DNA of 64,000 nt from Anaerolineales bacterium (lineage in GTDB: Bacteria > Chloroflexota > Anaerolineae > Anaerolineales > Villigracilaceae): NCBI GenBank assembly GCA_030583885.1, contig CP129480.1, positions 4,339,800-4,403,799 on the forward strand. Direction: 5' to 3'. This document shows, piece by piece, positions 18,351-26,499 of the stretch (within the stretch, counting starts at the first letter, position 1; each line of letters starts with the position of its first letter). The translations under genes and the position numbers were made by a program. A model generated the notes under the pieces. The model saw only the letters and a program-made list of their open reading frames with translations. It had not been told where the DNA came from and made no database searches.

Positions 18351-19252
18351 AAGTCCTTCAGGGCATGTTGGGAGATATAGTTCCTTGTAAAGCACAATTG
18401 CTGGTATCCGCATTGTTTGCAGATCGAAGGTTGCCGCAGGGCGTTCAAGGGTGGATGCGGACCCTTCTTCGCAAGGTTGGACAGGGACTCCACCGTTTTC
18501 TCCAAATCCCTATTGGCCAGGAGTTGATCGAAATGCTTCGCTTCGCCGGTCTCCCGATCCAGGGCAACGATGGCAGGCGTGTTGGACCAGGGTTGTTTTC
18601 CCAGGGTGGTGCAGCGGCTTAGCAGGGAAAAGCGCAGTTGATCCTGTTCACCATTGGAGACGAGTGAACCAATCTTGGTTTCCGTGACATGTCCCACAGG
18701 GATCTGCCAGACCCAGGTATCGAATTGGACAGGCAGACGTACTCCAGGCAGGGTCAGGCAGACTTTCTCCGCATTCAGGCTGTAGCCAGCGTCACGTCCG
18801 ATCAGCATCGCGGCACGCCAGTCCTGGGAGAGGAACGCCCAGGTGCGAACGTAAATAAACAGGTTGCGCCAATCCCCGCCAAGATGATTGATCGCATTCT
18901 GGGAACCATACCGGCGATTCATGGCGATATTCCCGCCGCGAAAGAGGGGCATAAGTTCCGGGGCGCGAAGATTATTATGTTGCCTTCTATATTCCTCCAC
19001 TTCGCGGATGTAGGTTCGAATTTCCTCGATCAAAGAGTCAAAGTCATACTTGATCAAGAATTCGAGCAGAGTCCCACCGGATGATAGATCTTCGAGGGAT
19101 TTCCAGACGGGATCGAAGGGCGGGGTAGGGTCGGCGCCCACCAGCCACCAACGTGCAGCAGCGGGACAGAAGGTATAAACCAGCGCAGAAAGGATGGGAT
19201 TCCCGCGTGCGTTTTTGGGGTTGAGCATGGCAAGGAAGAGATCAGTGTACAT
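18347..19252 (-). CDS. Protein with C-terminal Cys cluster, possibly Cas4/PD-(D/E)XK-like
   Basis: 301 residues. The C-terminus holds CKQCGYQQLCF, a CxxCx5C pattern like the iron-sulfur end of Cas4 or AddB-type nucleases, but only one earlier candidate cysteine (KVCLTL or SRCTT) could complete a four-Cys cluster. A central region with DTWVWQIPVG, ETKIGSLV and LRFSLLSRC could be a nuclease-like beta core. Overlap with both neighbours places it firmly in the transfer operon. Function not established. Confidence 0.45.
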   Translation of the reverse strand: MYTDLFLAMLNPKNARGNPILSALVYTFCPAAARWWLVGADPTPPFDPVWKSLEDLSSGGTLLEFLIKYDFDSLIEEIRTYIREVEEYRRQHNNLRAPELMPLFRGGNIAMNRRYGSQNAINHLGGDWRNLFIYVRTWAFLSQDWRAAMLIGRDAGYSLNAEKVCLTLPGVRLPVQFDTWVWQIPVGHVTETKIGSLVSNGEQDQLRFSLLSRCTTLGKQPWSNTPAIVALDRETGEAKHFDQLLANRDLEKTVESLSNLAKKGPHPPLNALRQPSICKQCGYQQLCFTRNYISQHALKDL

Positions 19253-19637
19253 GCCAGACCATCAGGAGAAAGGGAATCGTTCGCCAGGCGGCGGGGGATT
19301 TCATGCCGGTGAGGGATTGCTTCTGAAAGAATCTCCAGAAGAACTGAATGATGCTGGTGATCAGGAAGGAAAGGAATACAAGCAGGATCAGGGATGGGAT
19401 ATTGGAATCAGGTAAAGCCCAAAGAACTGCCATCCAGAGTTTGACATCCCCGGCGCCCATCCATCCGCTTGCCCAGGCGGAAAGCAGCAGAAAACATGCC
19501 AGCCACAAATCCATATGTCCGGGGAAATGCGCGATCATGCCCGCAAGCATCAATGGATAGGTAGCCCAGTTTGGGATGCGCCGGGTGCGCAGGTCATACA
19601 AGCTCATAGCCAGAAGATAAAAAAGCAACCAGGTCAT
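19242..19637 (-). CDS. A24 prepilin peptidase-like protein (TadV/CpaA type)
   Basis: 131 residues from ATG 19637. It has both aspartate motifs of A24 peptidases: YDLRTRRIPNW near residue 15 and GWMGAGDVKLWM (GxGDxK) near 64, with four or more hydrophobic segments. It lacks the methyltransferase domain, as in TadV/CpaA. It would cleave prepilin-type leader peptides at the membrane. A longer in-frame start would run into non-coding palindromic DNA and is rejected. It is the first gene of the operon. Confidence 0.75.
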   Translation of the reverse strand: MTWLLFYLLAMSLYDLRTRRIPNWATYPLMLAGMIAHFPGHMDLWLACFLLLSAWASGWMGAGDVKLWMAVLWALPDSNIPSLILLVFLSFLITSIIQFFWRFFQKQSLTGMKSPAAWRTIPFLLMVWHVH

Positions 19638-19681
19638 TGGTTGTTCATGATATAGAAATAGATGGGTGGGTATGGGGAAAG

Positions 19682-19702
19682 TGTCGCTTTTGAAAAGTGA
19701 CA
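19682..19702. repeat. 21-base near-palindrome, transposon-end-like
   Basis: TGTCGCTTTT-G-AAAAGTGACA: the arms pair with one mismatch. It starts with TGT and sits just outside a set of direct motif copies, the layout of ends of transposons with several transposase-binding sites (for example IS21- or Tn7-like). An operator for the prepilin peptidase gene is the alternative. Confidence 0.45.
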
Positions 19703-19750
19703 GCCAACCTTGACAATGGATGTTTTGTTGTAATTTGTGTAACCTAACCC

Positions 19751-19881
19751 ATAAGTTTGCCACGGCTGGAAACATAAGTTTGCCGCTTCCAGCCTTTGGT
19801 CAATGACAAAAAGTAGCGGGGTGAAGGACGGACTGGAAGGATAATTTTGCCGTAAGTAAATTCTGGAAGCATAATATTGCC
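19751..19881 (+). repeat. Four direct copies of a CTGGAA..ATAA..TTGCC motif
   Basis: ATAAGTTTGCC occurs at 19751-19761 and 19774-19784 (23 bases apart), ATAATTTTGCC at 19841-19851 and ATAATATTGCC at 19871-19881 (30 bases apart). The last three are preceded by CTGGAA(A/G/C) and the last two are followed by a related GTAAGTAAA or GAAGTAAA. The spacing near 2-3 helical turns suggests binding sites for one protein (transposase, integrase or replication initiator). Confidence 0.65.
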
Positions 19882-20169
19882 AGAAGTAAAGGGCTCATGC
19901 TCGGGCGATACCACTATCCTATTCTCTCTATTGTTAATGCATTAAGGAGTTTATTTATGGAAGAGAGTGAATAAGCGAATTGAAACAGAAGCAACTCTCA
20001 GATTGGAAAGAAGCGGGATGAAAATTGATGAAATTGTATAACGTAAATCCCATCTCAGAATATTTATGTATTGAAGGATGCCTGTGTTGTTGCCTGAAAT
20101 AGATACGTGCGACTTTTGCAATCAGGTAAAATTCCCATATCAAAAATGAATTTTCAACCTGGAGGCAGG

Positions 20170-20616
20170 ATGACTGATGCGATTGAATTCAACAAGGTTT
20201 TGAAAGAATGGTCAGAGCGGTTTATCAGCCGTTCCATGCGCAATTACATGCGCTTTGTCAAAGCATCAGGATTGTCCCTGTCTCATTTCAGTATCCTGAT
20301 GCACCTCTATTATCGCGGCCCAAACGATATTTCAGAAATGGGTGGTCATCTGGATATCTCCGTGGCGGCAGCCAGTCAGTTAATAAATAGGTTGGTGGAC
20401 AAACAATTGGTTGATAGGGCGGAATCCCCCCAGGATAGAAGGGTCAGACAATTAACGCTAACCGCCAAAGGGCGCACCCTGATTGAAAAGGCTATTGAGT
20501 TCCGCAACCAATGGATTGAAAGATTGCCCCTGACGCTTTCCGAAAAGCAACTGGAGACAATCTCCGCATCATTAAGGGATTTGGTAACAGCGGAGCACAA
20601 CCTGGACAGCCAATAG
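20170..20616 (+). CDS. MarR-family transcriptional regulator
   Basis: 148 residues from ATG 20170, which has GGAGG five bases upstream; a longer in-frame start lacks this. The winged helix-turn-helix is clear: LSHFSILMHLYYRG, DISEMGGHLDISVAAASQLINRLVDKQLVDR, then the wing with DRRVRQLTLTAKG. MarR proteins bind palindromic sites and respond to small phenolic or oxidant ligands. It is transcribed alone towards the GH3 gene and ends in a shared hairpin, so its target is not evident from position. Confidence 0.88.
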   Translation: MTDAIEFNKVLKEWSERFISRSMRNYMRFVKASGLSLSHFSILMHLYYRGPNDISEMGGHLDISVAAASQLINRLVDKQLVDRAESPQDRRVRQLTLTAKGRTLIEKAIEFRNQWIERLPLTLSEKQLETISASLRDLVTAEHNLDSQ

Positions 20617-20623
20617 AATCATA

Positions 20624-20650
20624 TCTCCTGCTCCATAATGGAGCAGGAGA
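20624..20650. terminator. Bidirectional hairpin terminator between MarR and GH3 genes
   Basis: Perfect 11-base stem TCTCCTGCTCC / GGAGCAGGAGA with loop ATAAT, placed between two convergent genes eight bases from each stop. There is no strong T run, so it may act as a terminator or mRNA end stabiliser for both. Confidence 0.7.
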
Positions 20651-20657
20651 CGCAAGC

Positions 20658-22580
20658 CTAATAAGTCAACCCATGTCCAAATGGGAACAACGGATTCTCA
20701 GAGTCATACGGCACATCTTCTTTTTGTCTTCGCACAGCCTCCATTGATGCAGGTAATTCAAAGGGGAGTTTCCCTTGAGGCACAAATTTGCCAAAAATTA
20801 CATCCAGCACTGCCCTGTCGTTTGCGCCAAAGTTCGCCAGTAAGGCAACACTTTGTTCTGCAATCTCAGGGATAACCGACGGACGTTCCAGATAAATATC
20901 AACAATCGTGGGGACGCGGCTCATTACGTCTAAAATATGTTCCTTCTCCCTACCTTGGAAATCCAGATCCCCGGCATGGAAATAACTTTCCAATAAACCT
21001 TTGCGTTTCTCATACGGAGCATTCAGGCGTAGGATGGCAATATCTGCATTAGCCAGATTATTGACCACCCGTCCATACCGGCTGGCGGTTTCAGGATTAA
21101 TATTCTCAACATAAATCTTCAACTCACCCTTGAGCGGAAGAATTCCTTCCTCATTTTTCAACAAGACGATGGACTTGCGCTGGGCGAGTTCCCCTACCTT
21201 GCGAAATTCGGGGTTGCCAACGGTTTGTTCAGCGATATCAGGATCAACGTAAGGGTTGTCGAATAATCCCAGGCGGAATTTATCTCGCAGCAGGCGGCGA
21301 ACGGATTGGTCAAGGCGCTCCTCCTTGACCCTGCCACTGCGAACCAGTTCCACAATGACTTTGGGACACGCTTCTCCTCCGAACTGATCCACACCCGCCT
21401 CAATCGCCTTTTGAATGCGCCCAGCCGCCGAGAGATGCTCCACCCCCCAGGCTTTGGCAGGAATAATTTCGCGCCCCATCACCTTGACCGGGTTGATGAG
21501 CATCCAATCGGTGCAGACCACGCCATCGAAACCATATTTCTCACGTAGTAAGCCGGCAATAACATCTTTGTTAAAACCGAAACCAACTTTCTCAAACGGA
21601 AGACCAACCGGCATCCCATAGTAGGGCATGATTTGTGCTGTGCCAGCCTTGAAGGCCGCTTCAAACGGTTTTAAGTGGTATTCAAATCGATTACCCGGAT
21701 AGACCTGTTCCTTGCCGTAAGGGAAATGCGCATCCTCGCCATCCTTCTGCGGACCCGCGCCCGGGAAGTGCTTGGTCATACAGGCAACGCTTTGCGCTCC
21801 CAATTGCTCGCCCTGAAAGCCGCGGATGTAAGCGGCAATCATCTCGGACGCAAGGTTGGCATCTTCGCCAAACGTGCCGTTTGCCCGACCCCAGCGCGGG
21901 TCCGTTGCGAGGTCTGCCATTGGGTGCAGGGCCAGGCGAATACCGACTGCCAGGTATTCCTGCCGGGCGATATCGGCGAATTGTTGAACCAATTCAACAT
22001 CGCGGGCAGCGGCAAGTCCAATCTGCTCAGGGAATTGAGAGAACTTGCCCGCCATCATGCTCGTCGCCGGATTCTGAGTGAAAGCATGGCGGGGATCGGA
22101 GGAAATCGTGATGGGGATGCCTAAGCGGGTTTGCTCCGCCAACTTCTGAATACGGTTATACCATTCTGCCATCTGGCGCGGCTCAGCAGTTCGGAGCACG
22201 TTGAAGTGATTCATGAGCCGACTGGCGATCAGGTCGGATGACTGCGGCATGGGAATGATGCCGCCTTTCTCCTGCAAAGTGCCGTCATTATTCATGCCGA
22301 TCATGGTTTGGAACATGATGCCCGCTTTTTCTTCCAGAGTCATCTGTGTCAGAAGATCTTCCACCCGATCTTCAATGGGACGGCGCGGGTCTTCGTAGGG
22401 ATCAAGCTTTCCGTTCTTGTTCAAATCCCGGAATACGATCCCGTCTTCTCGCAGGAGAGGAGCTTCTCCTCCCAGGAGGGATAGGTTATGTTGGGTGTTA
22501 ATCTCTGGTTGGATTTCCCGCCTGTAATATACAATATAGACGAGAACAAAAAGCCCGGCGAGTATGATTAATATTTTCAT
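20658..22580 (-). CDS. Glycoside hydrolase family 3, membrane-anchored
   Basis: 640 residues from ATG 22580 (AGAAGG upstream). An N-terminal membrane helix (about 2-20) anchors it outside the cell. An EF-hand-like DLNKNGKLDPYEDP follows near residue 50. The GH3 TIM barrel is seen in ITISSDPRHAF, DPRWGRANGTFGED and MTKHFPGAG, with the nucleophile Asp in GVVCTDW; the alpha/beta sandwich domain ends with LPFELP and FPFGHGLTY. Likely a beta-glucosidase or related exo-enzyme acting on oligosaccharides at the cell surface. Substrate cannot be told. Confidence 0.88.
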   Translation of the reverse strand: MKILIILAGLFVLVYIVYYRREIQPEINTQHNLSLLGGEAPLLREDGIVFRDLNKNGKLDPYEDPRRPIEDRVEDLLTQMTLEEKAGIMFQTMIGMNNDGTLQEKGGIIPMPQSSDLIASRLMNHFNVLRTAEPRQMAEWYNRIQKLAEQTRLGIPITISSDPRHAFTQNPATSMMAGKFSQFPEQIGLAAARDVELVQQFADIARQEYLAVGIRLALHPMADLATDPRWGRANGTFGEDANLASEMIAAYIRGFQGEQLGAQSVACMTKHFPGAGPQKDGEDAHFPYGKEQVYPGNRFEYHLKPFEAAFKAGTAQIMPYYGMPVGLPFEKVGFGFNKDVIAGLLREKYGFDGVVCTDWMLINPVKVMGREIIPAKAWGVEHLSAAGRIQKAIEAGVDQFGGEACPKVIVELVRSGRVKEERLDQSVRRLLRDKFRLGLFDNPYVDPDIAEQTVGNPEFRKVGELAQRKSIVLLKNEEGILPLKGELKIYVENINPETASRYGRVVNNLANADIAILRLNAPYEKRKGLLESYFHAGDLDFQGREKEHILDVMSRVPTIVDIYLERPSVIPEIAEQSVALLANFGANDRAVLDVIFGKFVPQGKLPFELPASMEAVRRQKEDVPYDSENPLFPFGHGLTY

Positions 22581-22629
22581 TAACACCTTCTGTTTTTAAT
22601 ATAAAACTAACAGCGAATAATATCATTTT

Positions 22630-22911
22630 CTATAACGGGATTCTGGTTTCGCATTCCGAGCATATGCTATATTGCGGGAATACCCATCTTGCCCAGCCAT
22701 CCAGCAGCGCATTTCCTGTAAAAAAGCCAGGGGTGGTTGAGTTCCTTCCCCACAAAAGAAACCAGACTGTCACCTTCCGACATTTTTCACAATAGTGATC
22801 AAAACTATTTGAGCAATTCAATGCCTTTGATGCCCACATATCATTAGAAGGTTTTCCGGGCATTATCGTTTTACCCGCAGATACAACTTTCCCTTTATTA
22901 TGTATGATCAT
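22630..22911 (-). CDS. Small zinc-ribbon-like protein
   Basis: 93 residues with HYCEKCRK in the middle and SICSECETRI at the end, two CxxC pairs about 40 residues apart that could bind one zinc. The segment between them is aromatic and hydrophobic. The start overlaps the PadR gene end by 14 bases, so it is coupled to it. No named family recognised. Confidence 0.5.
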   Translation of the reverse strand: MIIHNKGKVVSAGKTIMPGKPSNDMWASKALNCSNSFDHYCEKCRKVTVWFLLWGRNSTTPGFFTGNALLDGWARWVFPQYSICSECETRIPL

Positions 22912-23446
22912 TTTGTGCTCCCTGTGAGCCGATAATATCCTCCAGCCACCTGAGTTGACCTTGAAAGCGATAAAGATAATACTGAAGTAAGAGTTGGCGG
23001 GTTTTTTCCCTTTTATCCAATAAAGCCTGCGTCTTTTTTATCCTGCTAATCATTTTATTTACAAACACTCGACGCCTGTTGATAATCTGACGTTGTTTAC
23101 TTTTTTCCAGGACGTCAAGCGCGTTCACGACCAGTGTGAAGTCTCGTTGTTGTTCCATTAAACTATTGATTTCGATGAGGAGGTAATCCCTCAAAAACTG
23201 GCGGCCTGCTTCCGTAATATGATAGATACGTTTGAGATCGCCTGGATTGCGAATCCATTTGATCAGACCCTGACGTTGCAGGCGTTGTATTTCGCGATAA
23301 ATTCCTTCAGAATTAACTTCTGCCCACTCCAAATTAGATGTGAATTTTCGGTATTCGGACAACTGCTGGGATGTCATCGCCACATGGCTCAGACATCCCA
23401 AGATATACAAGGCTTCGTTTGAGATGGGTGTGTACATTACTGTCAT
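22898..23446 (-). CDS. PadR-family transcriptional regulator
   Basis: 182 residues. The N-terminal winged helix (NEALYILGCLSHVAMTSQQLSEY, GIYREIQRLQRQGLIKWI, then RIYHITEAGRQFLRDYL) is typical of PadR. The C-terminal part is a long, basic, coiled-coil-like region used for dimerisation. Its ATG overlaps the sir2 TGA as ATGA. Targets may include its own operon. Confidence 0.8.
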   Translation of the reverse strand: MTVMYTPISNEALYILGCLSHVAMTSQQLSEYRKFTSNLEWAEVNSEGIYREIQRLQRQGLIKWIRNPGDLKRIYHITEAGRQFLRDYLLIEINSLMEQQRDFTLVVNALDVLEKSKQRQIINRRRVFVNKMISRIKKTQALLDKREKTRQLLLQYYLYRFQGQLRWLEDIIGSQGAQNDHT

Positions 23447-24225
23447 CTTTGTATTCCTTGAAAAGCTTTAACAATCGCTGGCAGAACAGTCGCCACATCC
23501 GCATGGATAATGACATCAGCAACCTGGTCTAGCAAAGTGGGCGATTGGTTGACGATAACCAGATTTAAGCCTCTCAAATATGCGTTATCAACCAGTGTCG
23601 AAGAAGGCCCTCCTGCCAGGGATGTTCCGGCAACCAACAAAATGTCAGAACGACGGATTGCCTGTTGGGCTGCCAGCATTGCCCGAACTGGCAGTTGTTC
23701 CCCAGTCAGGATGACGTTTGGCTTCATTGCTCCCCCGCATTCTTTGCAGCGCGGAACGATGCCATCGGATAAAAATTGATCCAGTAGAGGACGAAATGGC
23801 TTGACGTTGTAACACTGTATACATGTGGCTTCAGCCAATGAGCCGTGAACTTCGATGACGTTTTTCGAACCGGCCCGCTGGTGCAGCATGTCAGCGTTTT
23901 GGGTAATGACAGCCTGAATGATTCCCCTGGCTTCCAGTTCAGCCAAAGCGTAGTGGGCGGCATTTGGTTCGGCAGTGATCATATCCTGGAAGAGAGGCTT
24001 CATGCGCTCGTAGAAGGTCCGAGGGTCGCGTCCGAATGCCTGAATGGTGCCAGCCTGCGTCTCGTCCGCTCCGGCAGCCTCCAGGCACGCCCACAGACCT
24101 GTCTTCGGACTGCGGAAATCGGGAATGCCGGACGGCGTGGATATTCCCGCGCCTGTGAAGGCGACCGCCGCCCGGCTTTCTGCAAGTAGTTTCGTTGCGT
24201 TCTGGATTAGGGAGGCTTCCGCCAT
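23443..24225 (-). CDS. Sir2-family NAD-dependent protein deacylase
   Basis: 260 residues from ATG 24225, which shares one base with the degV stop (TGATG). Sirtuin motifs are complete: GAGISTPSGIPDFRSP near residue 27, ITQNADMLHQRAG near 107, the catalytic His in EVHGSL, and zinc cysteines in CIQC and CKEC. It removes acyl groups from lysine using NAD. The in-frame upstream extension lies inside degV and is rejected. Length is typical for bacterial CobB-type sirtuins. Confidence 0.92.
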   Translation of the reverse strand: MAEASLIQNATKLLAESRAAVAFTGAGISTPSGIPDFRSPKTGLWACLEAAGADETQAGTIQAFGRDPRTFYERMKPLFQDMITAEPNAAHYALAELEARGIIQAVITQNADMLHQRAGSKNVIEVHGSLAEATCIQCYNVKPFRPLLDQFLSDGIVPRCKECGGAMKPNVILTGEQLPVRAMLAAQQAIRRSDILLVAGTSLAGGPSSTLVDNAYLRGLNLVIVNQSPTLLDQVADVIIHADVATVLPAIVKAFQGIQR

Positions 24226-25082
24226 CACACTCCTGGTACAGGGTAAAAGCCCAACCCCAGGGTTCCCGGCCCGGCGTGCGTGCCGATCACCGGCCCGGCT
24301 TCGGCAATCACCAGTTCTGCGCAATTGAATTTCGCCTTGACCTGTTCCCCAAGTTCACGCGCTTCCACGTCTGCCTCACAATGCAGAACGGCGAAATGGG
24401 CTTCTGATGCACCGACTTTTTCTTCCACCAATTCCAGAAGGCGGGCAATCGCGCGCTTGCGCGTACGCACACGTTCCAACGGCTCGATGCGTCCATTCTT
24501 GATATAAAGAATGGGTTTGATGCTCAATGCCGATCCCAGGAAAGCCGTTGCGCCGCCAATGCGACCACCCTTTTGCAGGTATTCAAGCGTTTCGACAGTG
24601 AAGATCACGTTCATAGACTGCTTGATTTTCTCCAATAGTTGGACGACCTGCTGCGCGTCCTGTCCCTGTGCGGCGGCGCGCGCGGCGGCAATCGCCATCA
24701 TCCCCAAACCAAGTGTGACGGACTCGGAATCCACTACGTGGACGGGAACGGTCTTGAACTGCTCCTGCGCCATTAACGCGGACTGGAGCGTGGCGCTCAT
24801 GTGATGGGAAATGACCACCGTCACAATCTCATCCACATCTTCCGCCAGTTTGGTGTAGATGTCAATGAAATCCTGAGCAGTAGGCTGGGCGGTAGTGGGC
24901 AGTTTCTTGTTGGCGCGCAGCAGGCGGTAGAATTCCGCCGCATCCAGATTGACGCCAGACAGATAGGTCTCTCCGTTGAATGTCACATAAACAGGCGCGA
25001 CATCCAGACCATATTCCTTTCCCATAGCGGGGGTTAGGGAAGATGCCCCATCGGTGACAATTGCGACTTTTTGCTTTTTCAT
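24225..25082 (-). CDS. DegV-family fatty-acid-binding protein
   Basis: 285 residues. N-terminal VTDGASSLTP motif, a central ISHHMSATLQSALMA, DSESVTLGLGMM and the C-terminal VIGTHAGPGTLGLGF are DegV hallmarks. DegV (FakB-like) proteins bind fatty acids and in Gram-positives hand them to a kinase for phospholipid synthesis. The plsY acyltransferase gene directly upstream on the same strand fits this. Its stop shares a base with the Sir2 start. Confidence 0.9.
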   Translation of the reverse strand: MKKQKVAIVTDGASSLTPAMGKEYGLDVAPVYVTFNGETYLSGVNLDAAEFYRLLRANKKLPTTAQPTAQDFIDIYTKLAEDVDEIVTVVISHHMSATLQSALMAQEQFKTVPVHVVDSESVTLGLGMMAIAAARAAAQGQDAQQVVQLLEKIKQSMNVIFTVETLEYLQKGGRIGGATAFLGSALSIKPILYIKNGRIEPLERVRTRKRAIARLLELVEEKVGASEAHFAVLHCEADVEARELGEQVKAKFNCAELVIAEAGPVIGTHAGPGTLGLGFYPVPGV

Positions 25083-25109
25083 GTTTATTTCTCCTTTGGT
25101 GAAGTGATA

Positions 25110-25751
25110 TCAATTTTTACGCTTGGCGCGCCAGCCGATGCCGCGCTCAGCGCCTTCGAGCAAGCGGCGGATATTCGGACGCAAAGCCCAGAGCAGGAAA
25201 ACCTCGGCAATCAGGCAATAGATTGCGTATGGCCATGGGGAGAGTCCCTGCCAGGCTCGTACTGCAAATAGGAGGGCCGCAATGAGAGGGACTGTCATCG
25301 TCGTTACAGAGGCATACCCCACGCCAAAATAGATCAATACAATGAACGGGAGCAAGACCAGGACACTACCCGGCCATAAACCCAGCGCGCCGCCCAATGC
25401 GGGCGCGCCTCCTGCGCCGCCGCGTAAACGCCATCGCCCATTTTCGCCGCGTTCAGCAAGGAAAATGGAGTAGTTATGGCCCAAAATGGCCATCACAGGC
25501 GCAAGGATTTCCATCCAGGCGTTATCTGGAAAAAGCCAGCGAGCCAGCCAGACTGCGCCGGCCCCCTTAAGCACATCCAGGAGCAGCGTCAAGATCGCGA
25601 TCGCAGGACCTGCGGCGCGCAGCGCGTTCGTCGTTCCCGTCCGTCCGCTTCCGATCCGACGAACATCCTCGCCGGTTGACAGACGGACCAAAAGCAGCCC
25701 AAAGGGAATGGAGCCAAGAACATAAGAGACCAGAAAAATGAGAATTGGCAT
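25110..25751 (-). CDS. plsY: Glycerol-3-phosphate acyltransferase PlsY
   Basis: 213 residues, about five membrane segments. SYVLGSIPFGLLLVRL at the N-terminus and RRIGSGRTGTTNALRAAG (family: GSGNxGATNxLR) are characteristic; a later GHNYSIFL is the third PlsY motif. It transfers acyl groups from acyl-phosphate to glycerol-3-phosphate in the membrane. Some changes from the consensus (GRTGTT for GNxGAT) are noted. It lies 27 bases before degV and 11 bases after the metallo-hydrolase. Confidence 0.88.
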   Translation of the reverse strand: MPILIFLVSYVLGSIPFGLLLVRLSTGEDVRRIGSGRTGTTNALRAAGPAIAILTLLLDVLKGAGAVWLARWLFPDNAWMEILAPVMAILGHNYSIFLAERGENGRWRLRGGAGGAPALGGALGLWPGSVLVLLPFIVLIYFGVGYASVTTMTVPLIAALLFAVRAWQGLSPWPYAIYCLIAEVFLLWALRPNIRRLLEGAERGIGWRAKRKN

Positions 25752-25762
25752 GATCGAGACCT

Positions 25763-26440
25763 TTACTCCAGCTTCTTTTTGTTTTGAAACCCATACCAGC
25801 CATGTCCGTCCAACACAACGGCGTTTACACGTCCCTCGATCTCGCGCGGGTCGGCTTCGGTGCCGGGCAGGTCGTAATGAATGGGCAGGATGTAACGTGC
25901 GCCGAAGCGGTTTGCCATTTTGATCAGAGTCTCCTTATAGCGTTTGGGGCCAAAGGGCGTGGTGCGCCAGGGCAGGCACAGAATATCGGGGTGAATGGAA
26001 AGTGGCGCTTCGTGCGCGTCGCCAATATGCAACAAGTCTGCTTCATCCTGAACAAGGAAGGAAAGCGGCGTACCGCCGGGGTCGGGCCGCCGCCATCGAA
26101 ATAGCATATAGAAAAATGTGTAAAGCGGTTGGTTCACCATGCTGTAACCCGCAAGGATTTGGATATTTGCAACCTGCTCACCCGGCGTGACTGGATGCAA
26201 TCGTTCACGCGGGACCCCGAGGTGGGCCGCGATCTCACAGACATCCGCAGAGGCAAGGACGATTGCATTCGGAACATCAGCCACACGTCCAATATGGTCT
26301 TTGTGAGCGTGGGTAATGCAGACGTATTCCACACTCGGTTCAGGGTCGCGGGTGAAGTCGGGATCTATCAATATGTGATGCTTGCCGGTAATTTCAACGC
26401 AGGAATGACCAAGATAACGAATTTTCAAAACAGCCTCCAT
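25763..26440 (-). CDS. Metallo-beta-lactamase-fold hydrolase (UlaG-like)
   Basis: 225 residues. HSCVEITG and LIDPDF at the N-terminus, then CITHAHKDHIG (HxHxDH variant HAHKDH), a later IGDAHEAP and ILPIHYDLPG provide the metal-binding set of UlaG-like metal-dependent hydrolases. The substrate cannot be inferred. It starts a same-strand run through plsY, degV, sir2, padR and the zinc-ribbon gene. Confidence 0.8.
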   Translation of the reverse strand: MEAVLKIRYLGHSCVEITGKHHILIDPDFTRDPEPSVEYVCITHAHKDHIGRVADVPNAIVLASADVCEIAAHLGVPRERLHPVTPGEQVANIQILAGYSMVNQPLYTFFYMLFRWRRPDPGGTPLSFLVQDEADLLHIGDAHEAPLSIHPDILCLPWRTTPFGPKRYKETLIKMANRFGARYILPIHYDLPGTEADPREIEGRVNAVVLDGHGWYGFQNKKKLE

Positions 26441-26499
26441 AAAGTGAATTGGCGAAATTTTTCTGCTCTTTTTTAAACGGGTGAAACAATACCGATGAA

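Larger units (their letters stand above)
19638..20169. other. Non-coding junction between mobile-element operon and chromosomal genes
   Basis: About 530 bases without a convincing gene. It holds a near-perfect palindrome (19682-19702), four copies of an ATAAnTTTGCC motif (19751-19881) and, around 19930-20040, a possible coding remnant that begins ATGGAAGAG after AAGGAG but stops after five codons. A plausible frame continues after a one-base shift for about 24 residues. The promoter of the MarR gene must lie in its right part. Confidence 0.6.

Noticed and set aside
19638..19775. Upstream extension of the A24 peptidase frame to 19775
   Set aside because: The added 46 residues are unlike the family and cross a palindrome; ATG 19637 fits A24 proteins.
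19930..20040. Possible tiny gene after AAGGAG (ATGGAAGAG...)
   Set aside because: Stops after five codons; a longer reading needs a frameshift; treated as remnant at most.
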